NCBI RefSeq assembly: GCF_021916785.1 | Contig: NZ_JAKCFC010000003.1 | Coordinates: 124,001 to 188,000 of the forward strand | DNA: 64,000 nucleotides | Reading direction: 5' to 3' | Origin: Mycolicibacterium lacusdiani | GTDB taxonomy: Bacteria; Actinomycetota; Actinomycetes; Mycobacteriales; Mycobacteriaceae | Part shown: positions 47,186-56,277 of the stretch, piece by piece | How the letters are laid out: each line of letters begins with the position of its first letter | How positions within the stretch are numbered: position 1 is the stretch's first letter | Notes under the pieces: generated by a model | The model's database searches: none | Told to the model about the DNA's origin: nothing | What the model saw: the letters and a program-made list of their open reading frames with translations, nothing else | Program-made: the position numbers and the translations under genes

Positions 47186-49189
47186 TCAGTCCGTGGGAGT
47201 TGTGCGCCGACGGCGCCACAACAGCGCGGCGCCCACCGCGAGCGCGGCGAGTACGAGTACTCCGGCGCCGATCGCCAGCCACGCCGAGCGGTCGGTCCCA
47301 CCTTCGGGCGTCGCCGCCTGCGGGGTGTCGCCCGGTTGGATCGAGAGGGCGGTGACGGTCCCGTCGGTGCCGGCTGCCAGCACGTTCCCGTCGACACCGG
47401 CCCATCCCCCGGGCAGCTGATCGAGGTAGGAGAACAACGGCTCCACCAGTGACCACGCCCCGCTGGTGGTGACGAGGACCACCGTGCGTTCGCGAGGCTC
47501 GTCGGCGAACACCTGAACCGACGCCAAGCCGCGATCGATGTCGGCGCGCAGTTCGTCCCGCAGGTCGACCTGCACGTCGCTGCCCTCGCCACCGATCGGC
47601 GGGCGCATCGAGGTCTGCTTGATCGTGGCGGCGTTAGCCACGATCAGCGCGCCGGTGCTGGCGTCGGCCGCGGCCTTGACGTCGACGACGCGGGGCGCCA
47701 GGTCGTTGCCGGACTGCCGTGCGATCTCGGCCACGACCCGAGTCGCGTAGTCGAGCTGGTTGGCGTTGCTTCCGTCGAGGGCCACGAGGAACTCGGGGGT
47801 CAGCTCCGATGGCACGGCGTCGAAGCCGCCCAGCGGTGGGCCGTCACGCCGAACCGTCATGGTCGATCTGGGGTCGAGCTGGAATGCCATCGGCGCTATG
47901 GTCGGGCTGCACAGCTGGCGCGGGCTGAACGTCAGGTCGAACTCGAAACCGACCCGCTGCCTGAGGAATTCACCAGGCACCTCGAACGTCGCGTCGACGC
48001 GCCCGCTGTCGTTGAGCGGAGTGGCGTGTACCGCCTGCCCGTTCACGCTGACCATCAGCGTCGCGGAATCCATGGCCGAGACGGGGGTATGGGTGGCCAT
48101 CAGATGCACCTTCACACCGTCGACGCGGGCACCCAGCGCCGCTCGGTCCACACCCACCGTGAGCTTGCCGGTCCGCAGGACGGCGGTCTCGCCAGCGAGA
48201 TCCAGAGCGCCGAAGGTCATCTCGTCGGCCTGCGGGCTGGAGGCAGTCACCGAGCCCGCCTTGTCGACCCGCGCGTTCGGAACCTGCGCCAGCGACTGCA
48301 ACTCGTTGACCACGAGGGACGCTTGATCGGCGAGTTGGTCACCGCGACCGGTCACCTTGAGGAAGACGTTGGCCCTGTCGGCGTTGACGACATCGAGGCC
48401 TGCATCGCCCCGCTCGACCACGATGGCACGGGTGAGCTGGGGTGCCGGCGGTGGCGCGGCACCGCGGGGCTGGTTGACCACGGTGATCGCCACCGCTTGC
48501 GGCCGGTACATGCGGGAGATCGCCGAAGCGAGTGTCAGCACCGCCTGCCGTTCGGCATCGTCGGCGTCGACAGGGGCATGGATCACGACGCGCTGCAGGA
48601 CGGACGGGAAGAACGTCGCGATCGTGGTCGGTGCGGGCTCGGTCCCGGCGAACACTGCCGTGAGATCGCTGATGAGCACCCGCTCGCCGAGGCCACATCG
48701 CTCCTGGGCTGGACGTCCGGGCTCTCGCACCGTCAGGGAGAGCGCGAGCCGCGCATCGGTCACCGCGGCGGCAGAGACGTCGACGTCGAACGGCACCACG
48801 GCTTGGCTCGGCGTGACGGCGGGGAGGTCCACGGTTGCGAGGAATCGTCCGTTGCCGTCGACGATCTCCACGAAGCCCGCGCCGAAGTCCACCGGGGAGT
48901 GGATGAGACCGCGCAGTCGGGTGACCGCGAAACCGGAGGGCACGGGGACGGTGAAGTCCTGGTTGGTGTTGGCCCCGGCGAGGGTGATCTCCGACGGCAA
49001 GCCGAGTCCGGTCCATGGCAGGGACAGTTCGGCACCGGGCTCGAGGTTCGAGTTCAGCGGGTCGGCGTGCGCCGCCTGGGGTGCGCCGAGTGCGGTGACG
49101 AGCAGCATCGACAGGAGCATGGACAGTGCCACGCCAATGCCGTTGTCACGCTTGCGCCGCCGGAATGGTGGCCTGAACTCAAGAGACAC
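47186..49189 (-). CDS. BcsB-like envelope protein (cellulose-synthase subunit B family) in the polysaccharide locus
   Basis: Exported protein of 667 residues: basic N terminus (RRRKR), signal peptide cleaved after about residue 40 (AAHADP), a long mostly beta extracytoplasmic region with repeated jelly-roll-like blocks (LPWTGLGLPSEITLAGANT; SVNGQAVHATPLNDSGRVD; FDLTFSPRQLCSP) and a C-terminal transmembrane anchor with RRRR. The order of folds and the final anchor resemble BcsB, the periplasmic partner of cellulose synthase, which guides polymer outward. No BcsA is present in the window. Start GTG 49189 has GGAG five bases upstream. Assignment to the family is by pattern and is moderate. Confidence 0.6.
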   Translation of the reverse strand: MSLEFRPPFRRRKRDNGIGVALSMLLSMLLVTALGAPQAAHADPLNSNLEPGAELSLPWTGLGLPSEITLAGANTNQDFTVPVPSGFAVTRLRGLIHSPVDFGAGFVEIVDGNGRFLATVDLPAVTPSQAVVPFDVDVSAAAVTDARLALSLTVREPGRPAQERCGLGERVLISDLTAVFAGTEPAPTTIATFFPSVLQRVVIHAPVDADDAERQAVLTLASAISRMYRPQAVAITVVNQPRGAAPPPAPQLTRAIVVERGDAGLDVVNADRANVFLKVTGRGDQLADQASLVVNELQSLAQVPNARVDKAGSVTASSPQADEMTFGALDLAGETAVLRTGKLTVGVDRAALGARVDGVKVHLMATHTPVSAMDSATLMVSVNGQAVHATPLNDSGRVDATFEVPGEFLRQRVGFEFDLTFSPRQLCSPTIAPMAFQLDPRSTMTVRRDGPPLGGFDAVPSELTPEFLVALDGSNANQLDYATRVVAEIARQSGNDLAPRVVDVKAAADASTGALIVANAATIKQTSMRPPIGGEGSDVQVDLRDELRADIDRGLASVQVFADEPRERTVVLVTTSGAWSLVEPLFSYLDQLPGGWAGVDGNVLAAGTDGTVTALSIQPGDTPQAATPEGGTDRSAWLAIGAGVLVLAALAVGAALLWRRRRTTPTD

Positions 49190-49591
49190 TGCCGCTCCAG
49201 TTTCGGTGAGTGGGCTTGCGAATCTCATTCCCGGCGTCGGACGATACCGGCAAACGGTGTACCGCGGTGGAGAACGCGCGGCGGACAATTCACTCGTCAC
49301 CGCTCCGCTTCGAGACCTGCGCAAATGGGTCGCAGCCGGCGTCGAGTTCGTTAGCATTGGTGGCATTGAGAGCCAAGCGGGCAACCACGAATTTGCTGTA
49401 TCTGCACGGCGGCGACATGCGTTGCGGAGGAGACGCGTTGAGCCGCACGCGCATGTGCGCATCGTCGAAGTGTTCGACCGGCGCAGCGCACGGCCTCGAT
49501 TACGATGTTGATCGCACTGTGAGGCCCAGGACGGAGCGCCGAGAAGTTGTCTGCAAGCGTGTCGAAAGTGCCCGCGCCCGCGATCGCGACG
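49190..49591. other. Divergent control region between the BcsB-like and co-polymerase genes
   Basis: 402 bp without a supported gene; it must contain promoters for both directions. A direct repeat GCATTG-GTG-GCATTG (about 49356-49370) is a possible regulator site. TACGAT near 49503-49508 could be a -10 box for the plus strand. Weak alternative starts for the co-polymerase (TTG 49547, GTG 49559) fall inside it. Confidence 0.35.
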
Positions 49592-50878
49592 ATGACGTCA
49601 CTCGAAACCCGCTTCGCGATGACCAAGCTGATCCTGGCCGCGATCATCGGTGCCTGCATCGGCGGGCTCATCGGCGGGTTGGCGTTCGGCACCCTGGCGT
49701 CTGACACCACCGCGACGGCGTTCCTACGCCTGAAGAATCCGGCGGACCTCATTGCCATCGCGGGAGGGGCTGACCAGATCACGCCTGACAACCAGGGCAA
49801 TGCAGCGACTTTCGTGGCCGGCGAGATCGCATACCTCTCCGGGGAGGGTTTCAGCGACGCCGTGGCCAGGAAGATGGCCATGGACGGTCCGGCTGAGCTC
49901 AACGTCGCACAGGCCAGCGAGTCCGCGGTGATCACGATCAGCTATAGCGCCGATTCCAGTTCCGACGCCATCAGAACCGTGCAGACGGCCATCGACCTCT
50001 ACCGACAAGACCTCGAGCGGCGGGCCGACGTGCAGCTCCGCACGATCCTGCCGACACTGACGCGGTGGCAGCAGCGCGATTCCACGGATCCGCTGCGTCG
50101 GGAGCAGCTCGCGCAGGTGCGCGAGAGCGTAGAACTCCAATCCGTGGAGGCCGCCACGTTGATGGTCGTTCAACCGCCCCTGCCCAATCGCCCGAGTACT
50201 GCTCAGTGGGTCATCGGGGTGTTCCTCGGTGCACTCCTCGGCGGCTCGGTCGTGATGGCCTTCCTGCTTGCGCGGCGACGACGTTCGGGTCGGGGTTCGT
50301 TGGTCAAGACGATCACCGATGGCGTCGACGGCGTGCTGTTGCCTGCGGTGGACCTCGACGTGCCGGCCAACGACGACTGGGCAGACGACCACAGGCGGCT
50401 GGCACGCACCCTCTACGCGCAGTGCCCCTCCCCCGGGCCGAGTCGCGTCGTCCTGGTGATCGGGGCTTCGGAATCCTCTGGGGCGCCCGTCGTGGCGTCG
50501 CTGCTGGAGTTCGCTGCCGCCGAGAGTCAGCCGCTCGCAGATGCGACGACCCCGTTGGGGCAGCACTCGAGCCCTGCCTCGGAGACGTCGCCGTCGACGC
50601 GGGTCGTCCTGGGCGGCGCCGTCGGTGACTCGACGCTGTCACCCGACGTCATCGGGTCGGCCACCGACATCGTGCTGGTGGCACGACTCGACGCCGACAC
50701 CGTGCCCGCGGCCCTGGCGCTGCGATCGGCCACCGCGTCCAGTTCTGCGCCGGCGGTCGCGGTCTTCACCTACCACCGGTCCCAGCGCCAAGGGTTAGGG
50801 AGGCGGCGGCCGAGCACGGAAGCCGTTGATTCGCAGCTGGTCTCGGACGGCGCGGGCGGACGGCCGACCTCCCGGTGA
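49592..50878 (+). CDS. Wzz-like polysaccharide co-polymerase with degenerate kinase-like domain
   Basis: About 428 residues. Transmembrane helix 1 near residues 10-35, an extracytoplasmic helical domain (about 36-205) and transmembrane helix 2 (WVIGVFLGALLGGSVVMAFLL) give the co-polymerase topology. The cytosolic C-terminal part (about 240-410) has the alpha/beta pattern of a bacterial tyrosine kinase, with VVLVIGASESSGAPVVASLL where a Walker A loop would be: the Gly-Lys-Ser/Thr is missing. The Walker B-like strand IVLVARLDADT remains. Chain-length control without ATP hydrolysis is suggested. Start ATG 49592; ATG 49619 possible. Confidence 0.65.
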   Translation: MTSLETRFAMTKLILAAIIGACIGGLIGGLAFGTLASDTTATAFLRLKNPADLIAIAGGADQITPDNQGNAATFVAGEIAYLSGEGFSDAVARKMAMDGPAELNVAQASESAVITISYSADSSSDAIRTVQTAIDLYRQDLERRADVQLRTILPTLTRWQQRDSTDPLRREQLAQVRESVELQSVEAATLMVVQPPLPNRPSTAQWVIGVFLGALLGGSVVMAFLLARRRRSGRGSLVKTITDGVDGVLLPAVDLDVPANDDWADDHRRLARTLYAQCPSPGPSRVVLVIGASESSGAPVVASLLEFAAAESQPLADATTPLGQHSSPASETSPSTRVVLGGAVGDSTLSPDVIGSATDIVLVARLDADTVPAALALRSATASSSAPAVAVFTYHRSQRQGLGRRRPSTEAVDSQLVSDGAGGRPTSR

Positions 50879-50920
50879 GAGCCAGGATGCCACCGCGTCG
50901 GCAGGCTGGGTGGTGGAGCG

Positions 50921-52090
50921 ATGCCTGACACCCGGCACCTGCACACGGCCGTTCAGGTCGGCGCCGGCTTGGCGCTCAACGTGTTTCCGGCGATCTTCAT
51001 CGCGATCTATGCGCGCATCGCCCCCATCGAGACGCAGGGTTTCCTCGCGCTGGCCCTCGCCGTCGGCGTCTACGTCGCCCAGCTCTTCAACGCCTTCGTC
51101 GTGGAGGGTCGGTTGGCGACGCCGGACGCCGAGGGAACGCTGGGCCTGCCCGCCTGGGTGGTGGCCGTCGCCCTCGCCGCCGCGGGTCTGCTGGCGGTCG
51201 GGCCCGCGGTCGCTTCCTCGCCGGTGCTGATGGCCAGTTCCATCGGCATCATGACGGGTCTGCTGATGTCCCGCTCCATCGGCGTGGTCACCGGCGATTG
51301 GAAGCGCGAAGGGCTCGGCGCCGGGGCGTTGATCGTCAGCAGCGTCGTCGCGCTCCTGCTCTCGGCTCAGCAGAACCCGCATTGCGTGCGGGTTCTCGCG
51401 CTGGGCGCGTTCCTGGCCGTGGTGGTGCGCTATCACCCCCGACGATCGATGCCGCACATGGGATTCCCGCCGGACGTTCGGCGGTCGAGCTGGGTCACCG
51501 GCGAGACCGCAGTCGTGGGTGCGGTGCAACCGGCGATCACCTCGGTCCTGCTGGTCATGGTCGGGCCGGTGGCGTCGGTGACCTTCCGCGTCATCACGAC
51601 GGTCGCCGGGGCGGTGGAGCCGATTTTGGCGTACGGCAGGTACCGGCTGCTCGCACACGGTCATCGCGGCGAACTCAAGGCGTTCGTCGCCGTGTTCGCC
51701 GTCGGCATGGCCGTGGTCTTGATGGCCGCGTTCGGGGGTCTCGGCAGCCTGGTCTTCGGACCTGCGTGGCATGCCGTGGGAGCCGTCGCCATGCTGCTTG
51801 GGTGTCTCTGGAAGGTCGTCACCCTGGTCTCGACCGTGCCGTTCGCCGCGCTCCGCAAGGCGGGTGAGACGGTGCTGGTGTTCTGGATTCGCGGAGCCAG
51901 CACGGTGGTCTACCTCGCAGTGAGCGTCGGCTTCCTGCTGGTGTGGGAGAACATCTCCGCGATCTTCCTCGCGTTCGTCGTGTCCGAGACGATCACCGCC
52001 GTCGTCTACCACTGCGCCGCGGTCCGAGGGGCACCCGAGTATGCCGCCTCGTTCGGCTCCCGCCGGGTCCGCGAACGGTTCGCCCGGTGA
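50921..52090 (+). CDS. Wzx-like polysaccharide flippase (MOP/PST superfamily)
   Basis: Membrane protein of 389 residues with about ten helices and few loops. Pattern and length resemble Wzx-type lipid-linked repeat-unit flippases: an early aromatic/alanine-rich helix, RSIGVVTGDWKREGL loop, paired charged loops and a short basic C terminus. In this locus, between the co-polymerase and polymerase genes and overlapping the latter by 4 bp, flipping undecaprenyl-linked repeat units is the natural role. Sequence conservation in this family is low, so function rests on topology and context. Confidence 0.7.
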   Translation: MPDTRHLHTAVQVGAGLALNVFPAIFIAIYARIAPIETQGFLALALAVGVYVAQLFNAFVVEGRLATPDAEGTLGLPAWVVAVALAAAGLLAVGPAVASSPVLMASSIGIMTGLLMSRSIGVVTGDWKREGLGAGALIVSSVVALLLSAQQNPHCVRVLALGAFLAVVVRYHPRRSMPHMGFPPDVRRSSWVTGETAVVGAVQPAITSVLLVMVGPVASVTFRVITTVAGAVEPILAYGRYRLLAHGHRGELKAFVAVFAVGMAVVLMAAFGGLGSLVFGPAWHAVGAVAMLLGCLWKVVTLVSTVPFAALRKAGETVLVFWIRGASTVVYLAVSVGFLLVWENISAIFLAFVVSETITAVVYHCAAVRGAPEYAASFGSRRVRERFAR

Positions 52091-53424
52091 CGACCACGAC
52101 GGCCGGCCTCGACCCCGTCGTGGGCGGCGCCGACGCGCCGCGTCTTGCGCCGGCGTGGTTCCGGCCGGCGGTCTTCATTCTGGCCCCGGTCACCGCGTCG
52201 TTCCTCGCGTGGTGGGGTCTGGTCGCCACCCGCGAACTCGGACTCGCAGGCACGATGTCCGAAGCGCTGAACGGCTTTTCGACGCCGGCCAACGCCACGG
52301 GCGGAGGCATTGCCCTGCTCCTCCTGTGGTACGGCGCTATCGTGATGGTGTCGACGGTCGGCTTCTGGCTGGGCGCCCAGCGGACGCGTCCGCTGCTCGG
52401 CACCGAGCGGACCAACACCTCCTGGTTCGAGCGGCGGTACTTCTTCATCCTGCTGGCGGCCGGTGTGGTCGGCGTCGGCTACTCCTTCATGAGGGTGGGC
52501 GGCATCGCCGCGATCGTCGAATCGCTGAGTGAACAGACCGCCAACGACTTCAGCAACGCACTGTCGGGTTTCGCCGGTCCGCAGACACTGCGCTACGCCA
52601 CTATCCTGGCTGCTCCCATCGGCGTTCATCTCTGGCGCAAGAAGGTCATCGGGTGGCCCTACATGGTCGCCGCGGTCCTGCTGTTGGTCGCCAACGCGAT
52701 GATCGCCTCCCGGCTGGCGTTGATGATGGCCTGCGCGGTCTACCTCGCCGCGTGGGTCAGGAGCCGGGAACCACGGCGTCAGACGAGCGGTTCGCGAGCG
52801 CGGACGTGGGTGGCGGTGGCACTGATCGTGCTCACCGGATTCGCAGTGCTGACGGCACTCAACTACTTCCGCAACGCGAACTACTACCGCGAAGCGGGCG
52901 TGTCGAACCCGGTGGCGATGAACCTGTATCAGACCGGGGCCTACCTGGCCGTGCCCGCGCAGGTACAGCTCGGCGTCTCCACGGCGGTGATGAGCGGTGC
53001 GTGGGAGAACCAGGGCGGTGCGGTGACGTCACTGGACGCCATTCAGCCCACGTTCCTGCAATTCAACAAGGTGGCCAAGGACGACAGCTGGAAACAGGCG
53101 TCGGTGTATGGCTATTCGGTGTCGTTCGCCGGGAACTTCTTCACCAACTCGGTGTTCGCCGACATCTACTCCGAGTACGGGAGCTGGGGTTGGCTCTACA
53201 CCATCGTGGCCTACGGTTTCGCCGGATACGCGTTCGCCCGAATATTCAGCTTCAGCCCCGTGATCGCCGCATCGTCGGGCGTGGTCGCGTACTGCTTCCT
53301 CGAGGTGTGGCGCGTGCAGATCCTGAGTTACGGCATCGTGGTCTTCCTGCTGTTGCTCACGGCCGGAAGTGCCGTGCTCGCGGCGCGGATCCGGCCACCG
53401 CGAGAGCCGTCGGAACGGGTCTAG
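52087..53424 (+). CDS. Wzy-like O-antigen/exopolysaccharide polymerase
   Basis: Membrane protein of 445 residues with about ten to twelve helices and one large extracytoplasmic loop (about residues 270-370, containing NYFRNANYYREAGVSNPVAM and GNFFTNSVFADIYSEYG), a layout typical of oligosaccharide-repeat polymerases. Wzy proteins join repeat units on the outer face of the membrane. Start GTG 52087 overlaps the flippase stop. Three bases later the convergent beta-helix gene ends. Confidence 0.7.
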   Translation: MTTTTAGLDPVVGGADAPRLAPAWFRPAVFILAPVTASFLAWWGLVATRELGLAGTMSEALNGFSTPANATGGGIALLLLWYGAIVMVSTVGFWLGAQRTRPLLGTERTNTSWFERRYFFILLAAGVVGVGYSFMRVGGIAAIVESLSEQTANDFSNALSGFAGPQTLRYATILAAPIGVHLWRKKVIGWPYMVAAVLLLVANAMIASRLALMMACAVYLAAWVRSREPRRQTSGSRARTWVAVALIVLTGFAVLTALNYFRNANYYREAGVSNPVAMNLYQTGAYLAVPAQVQLGVSTAVMSGAWENQGGAVTSLDAIQPTFLQFNKVAKDDSWKQASVYGYSVSFAGNFFTNSVFADIYSEYGSWGWLYTIVAYGFAGYAFARIFSFSPVIAASSGVVAYCFLEVWRVQILSYGIVVFLLLLTAGSAVLAARIRPPREPSERV

Positions 53425-53427
53425 CCG

Positions 53428-55008
53428 CTAGGAGCACCCGACCGTCGACTCGACCACCGGCGGGGTGATCTCCAGAGTGCCGATGCCAACGGCCGCGTCG
53501 CGGAGATCGCCACTGCCGCAGTGGTCGGCGGGGGACATCCGCACGGGCACCCATGGAGCCGGCGCAGCCGGCCAGCGCACGCGCAGCTCGTCGATGAAGC
53601 CCGCACTGGAGTCGAGGACGATGCAGGGCGCCGGAGTGGCCGCGGGCGCCTCGGTCTGATCGATCACGACGGTCATCTGGTCGACGGCGAGCGAATCGGC
53701 GTTGCCCACCGAGAACACGGTGACCGGTGTCGTGTGCCGAATCTTCAATCTTCCAAGTGTGATTCCCCGGGCGTCGTCGATCCCGACGCCCCCGCTGCCG
53801 CCCGTCGTCGACGTCGACGAGATGCTGCAGTCGTCGATCGCGAGGCCACTGACTTCCCGTCCGCTCAACGTCTCCGCGCGCACCGCCCAATTGCTGCACC
53901 CGTCGAGTTCGGCGTCGTCGACGTGTACGTCGAAGTCGGTGAAGCGCGGGTCGCCGGTGTCGCTGGGCCGTGCCAGTAGGTGGATGCCGGTGTCACAGTC
54001 GGTTACGGTGACGTCGGCGACGCGCACCGCACGGCTGGCCACGTAGTTCCATCCCACGTCGGTGCCCGGTGCCGCGGAGTCGACCATGACGGCGGATCCG
54101 CCGCGCACCCCGGTGACCGCGAGGGCGCCGATGGCGACCCGTTGTGCGCCCGCGATGCGGACGCCGTTCGCGGTGCCCCCGGTTACGCTGACGTTGGCGA
54201 TGGCGAAGTCGGCGTTGGACCAATCGGTCAGATTCGGAAACGAAAAGGTATGTGCTGCAGCGTCAATGGCGAACCGATCGGCGAAGTAGGTGACGAGGGC
54301 CAGTCCGTCGTCACCGGTGTCGCGCGCGGCGTATCCGTTGATCACTGCCCGACGGCAGGCGTTGAAGTGCAGGCCGTCGGCCCGGCTGTCGGAGACGCGT
54401 AGGCCGGTGATCGCTATGCCGGATACCCCCATCATGATCACGCCGGCCTGGGGGCTCGACCGCACGGCGCAACCCGTCAACGTCACACCGGCCACGGGCG
54501 CCCTCGGCCTCGACCACGGGTGCGGCGCGGCGGAACTGGGAGCAGGGCAGCCCACGACCCTGATCCCGTCCCCCAGGGATCGGCGGGCACCCGGTGCCCA
54601 GCGAATGTTGACGTTGCGCAACGTGATTCGCCAGGCCGGGCCTCGGACCAGGAGGCCATGGCTGGTCCCGGCGCCCAGGGCCGGGTCGAGGTTGTCCATG
54701 AACAGTTCGGCATCGGGTTCGAAGACGACCGCGACGTCGGAGACGCCGGCGATCAGTATGGCCGCGGTTCCCGGTGGGTGACGCTGCGCGAACCGATAGG
54801 TGCCCGACGGGAAGTAAAGTGTGCCGCCTGATCGGACCGCCGCCGCGGCCGCGCGGACGGCCCGTGAATCGTCGGCGATCCCGTCGCCCACGGCACCGTG
54901 GCTCCTGACGTCGACCATCGGGCCGCCGCCTCCCCGGCATCCCGCCACGAGGGTGACGGCGGCTGCGGCGGGCAGGCCGGCCAGAAGACGGCGCCTCGTG
55001 GTGCTCAC
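53428..55008 (-). CDS. Tat-exported lipoprotein with right-handed beta-helix (pectate-lyase-like)
   Basis: Protein of 526 residues. The signal has a twin arginine (TTRRRLLAG) and lipobox LVAGC with Cys24, so a folded protein lipidated at the membrane. The mature part begins VDVRSHGAVGDGIADDSRAV, the Pectate_lyase_3 entry motif, followed by many short beta-strand coils. DGLHFNACRR and DTGDDGLALV give clustered acidic residues that could be catalytic, similar in kind to the Asp cluster of GH28. Likely a lyase, hydrolase or epimerase on the locus polymer. Paralogous to the 60785-63472 product over nearly its whole length. Overlaps the GT4 gene by 4 bp. Confidence 0.75.
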   Translation of the reverse strand: MSTTRRRLLAGLPAAAAVTLVAGCRGGGGPMVDVRSHGAVGDGIADDSRAVRAAAAAVRSGGTLYFPSGTYRFAQRHPPGTAAILIAGVSDVAVVFEPDAELFMDNLDPALGAGTSHGLLVRGPAWRITLRNVNIRWAPGARRSLGDGIRVVGCPAPSSAAPHPWSRPRAPVAGVTLTGCAVRSSPQAGVIMMGVSGIAITGLRVSDSRADGLHFNACRRAVINGYAARDTGDDGLALVTYFADRFAIDAAAHTFSFPNLTDWSNADFAIANVSVTGGTANGVRIAGAQRVAIGALAVTGVRGGSAVMVDSAAPGTDVGWNYVASRAVRVADVTVTDCDTGIHLLARPSDTGDPRFTDFDVHVDDAELDGCSNWAVRAETLSGREVSGLAIDDCSISSTSTTGGSGGVGIDDARGITLGRLKIRHTTPVTVFSVGNADSLAVDQMTVVIDQTEAPAATPAPCIVLDSSAGFIDELRVRWPAAPAPWVPVRMSPADHCGSGDLRDAAVGIGTLEITPPVVESTVGCS

Positions 55009-56153
55009 CGCGTGCTCGAGGCCAGTTCCCGGCAGATCGAGTCGGCGGCCAGTGCAGGGTCGATCCGCTGCTGACGCGTGGTGACGTGGGAGAGTCCCCG
55101 CACCGCGAGTTCGGCGCGCGCCACGTCGTCTTCGCAGTATCGGCGCATCAGCTCGGCAAGACCCGCGCGGTCGTGCGGGTCGAAGTACTCGGCGCCGTCA
55201 CCGCACGTCTCGCGGAGCACCGGGATGTTCGACGACAGCACGGCCGTACCGGATGCCATGGCCTCCAGCGGGGGCAGCCCGGCGCCTTCGTGCAGGGACG
55301 GCATCACCAGCAGTTCGGCGGCTGCGACCAGTGCCCGCAGTACCGCGAACTCGACCTGCCCGATCAACACCACCCGGTCGCCGTGGTCCTCGGCGAGTCG
55401 GCGGACCCGTTCGTCCATGGTCCGCACCGTGGCGCCTCCCCCGGCGATGACCAGTTTGTGCGGAACGGCGCCTGCCACGTCGGAGAACGCCTCGAGCAAC
55501 AGCGGTAGGTTCTTGTACCGCTTGGTGTTTCCGACGTAGAGCAGGTAGCGGCCGTCGACCGGGGACAGGCTCGGATCTACCGGCTCCAGCCACACCTCGT
55601 CGACCGGGATCGGTGCCACCTGCACGCGCGCGGACGACGCGATGCTCCGCACCGCCGCTGCGGTGGCCTCCGACGGCGTGAAGATTCGCCGGCACGACCG
55701 CGCGTCGGCGCGCAGCATCAGCTGCGCGTACATGCGGTACGCGAAGCTCTGGCCGCTGATGCTCTGCGGCAGGACGTGGATGGTGTCGTGCACGGTGACG
55801 TAGGTCAGCATCCGGCGGTTGCGGGGCTGCAGCCTGGCTATCGGGTATGGGTAGTGCGGCAGCCACACCGCCCGCGGTCGGATCTGGTCGAACGCGTGCC
55901 GCCACACCCCTTGTTCCGCCCCGGAGTACATGGGCGCGGCCGGATCCGACGCTACGACGACGTCGGTGTCCGGGCGCAGGTCGGGCAGTGAGTCCTGACC
56001 GGCCAGGACTGCCAGGCAGAGACCGTGGCGGGCCGCGGCGTCCTCGAGATGCGGGAGATGGGTACGGATGTAGGTACCGATGCCGCTCTGATGCACGTGC
56101 CGTGCATCGAAGAGGAGATCGACGGGGCGGCCGCTGGTTCGGGCTTCCGGCAC
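55005..56153 (-). CDS. Glycosyltransferase family 4
   Basis: GT-B enzyme of 382 residues. The N-terminal domain starts PVDLLFDARHVHQSGIGTYI, the C-terminal domain has LYVGNTKRYKNLPLLLEAF, KLVIAGGGATV, and the nucleotide-sugar motif PSLHEGAGLPPLEAMASG with its E-x7-E pattern. It would add one sugar to the lipid-linked repeat unit. Translationally coupled to the Tat lipoprotein gene downstream. Divergent from the GAF gene with 124 bp between them. Confidence 0.88.
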   Translation of the reverse strand: MPEARTSGRPVDLLFDARHVHQSGIGTYIRTHLPHLEDAAARHGLCLAVLAGQDSLPDLRPDTDVVVASDPAAPMYSGAEQGVWRHAFDQIRPRAVWLPHYPYPIARLQPRNRRMLTYVTVHDTIHVLPQSISGQSFAYRMYAQLMLRADARSCRRIFTPSEATAAAVRSIASSARVQVAPIPVDEVWLEPVDPSLSPVDGRYLLYVGNTKRYKNLPLLLEAFSDVAGAVPHKLVIAGGGATVRTMDERVRRLAEDHGDRVVLIGQVEFAVLRALVAAAELLVMPSLHEGAGLPPLEAMASGTAVLSSNIPVLRETCGDGAEYFDPHDRAGLAELMRRYCEDDVARAELAVRGLSHVTTRQQRIDPALAADSICRELASSTR

Positions 56154-56277
56154 ATCGCCTCCTGATCTCGATCGGACGGTCCCAGGTTACGGTGCTGTCG
56201 ATTACTTCTACCGCAGCCGCACCACGTGCCTGGTCACGCTCAGATGGTGAAGTGCTTAGCAGTACACCAGATCACCG

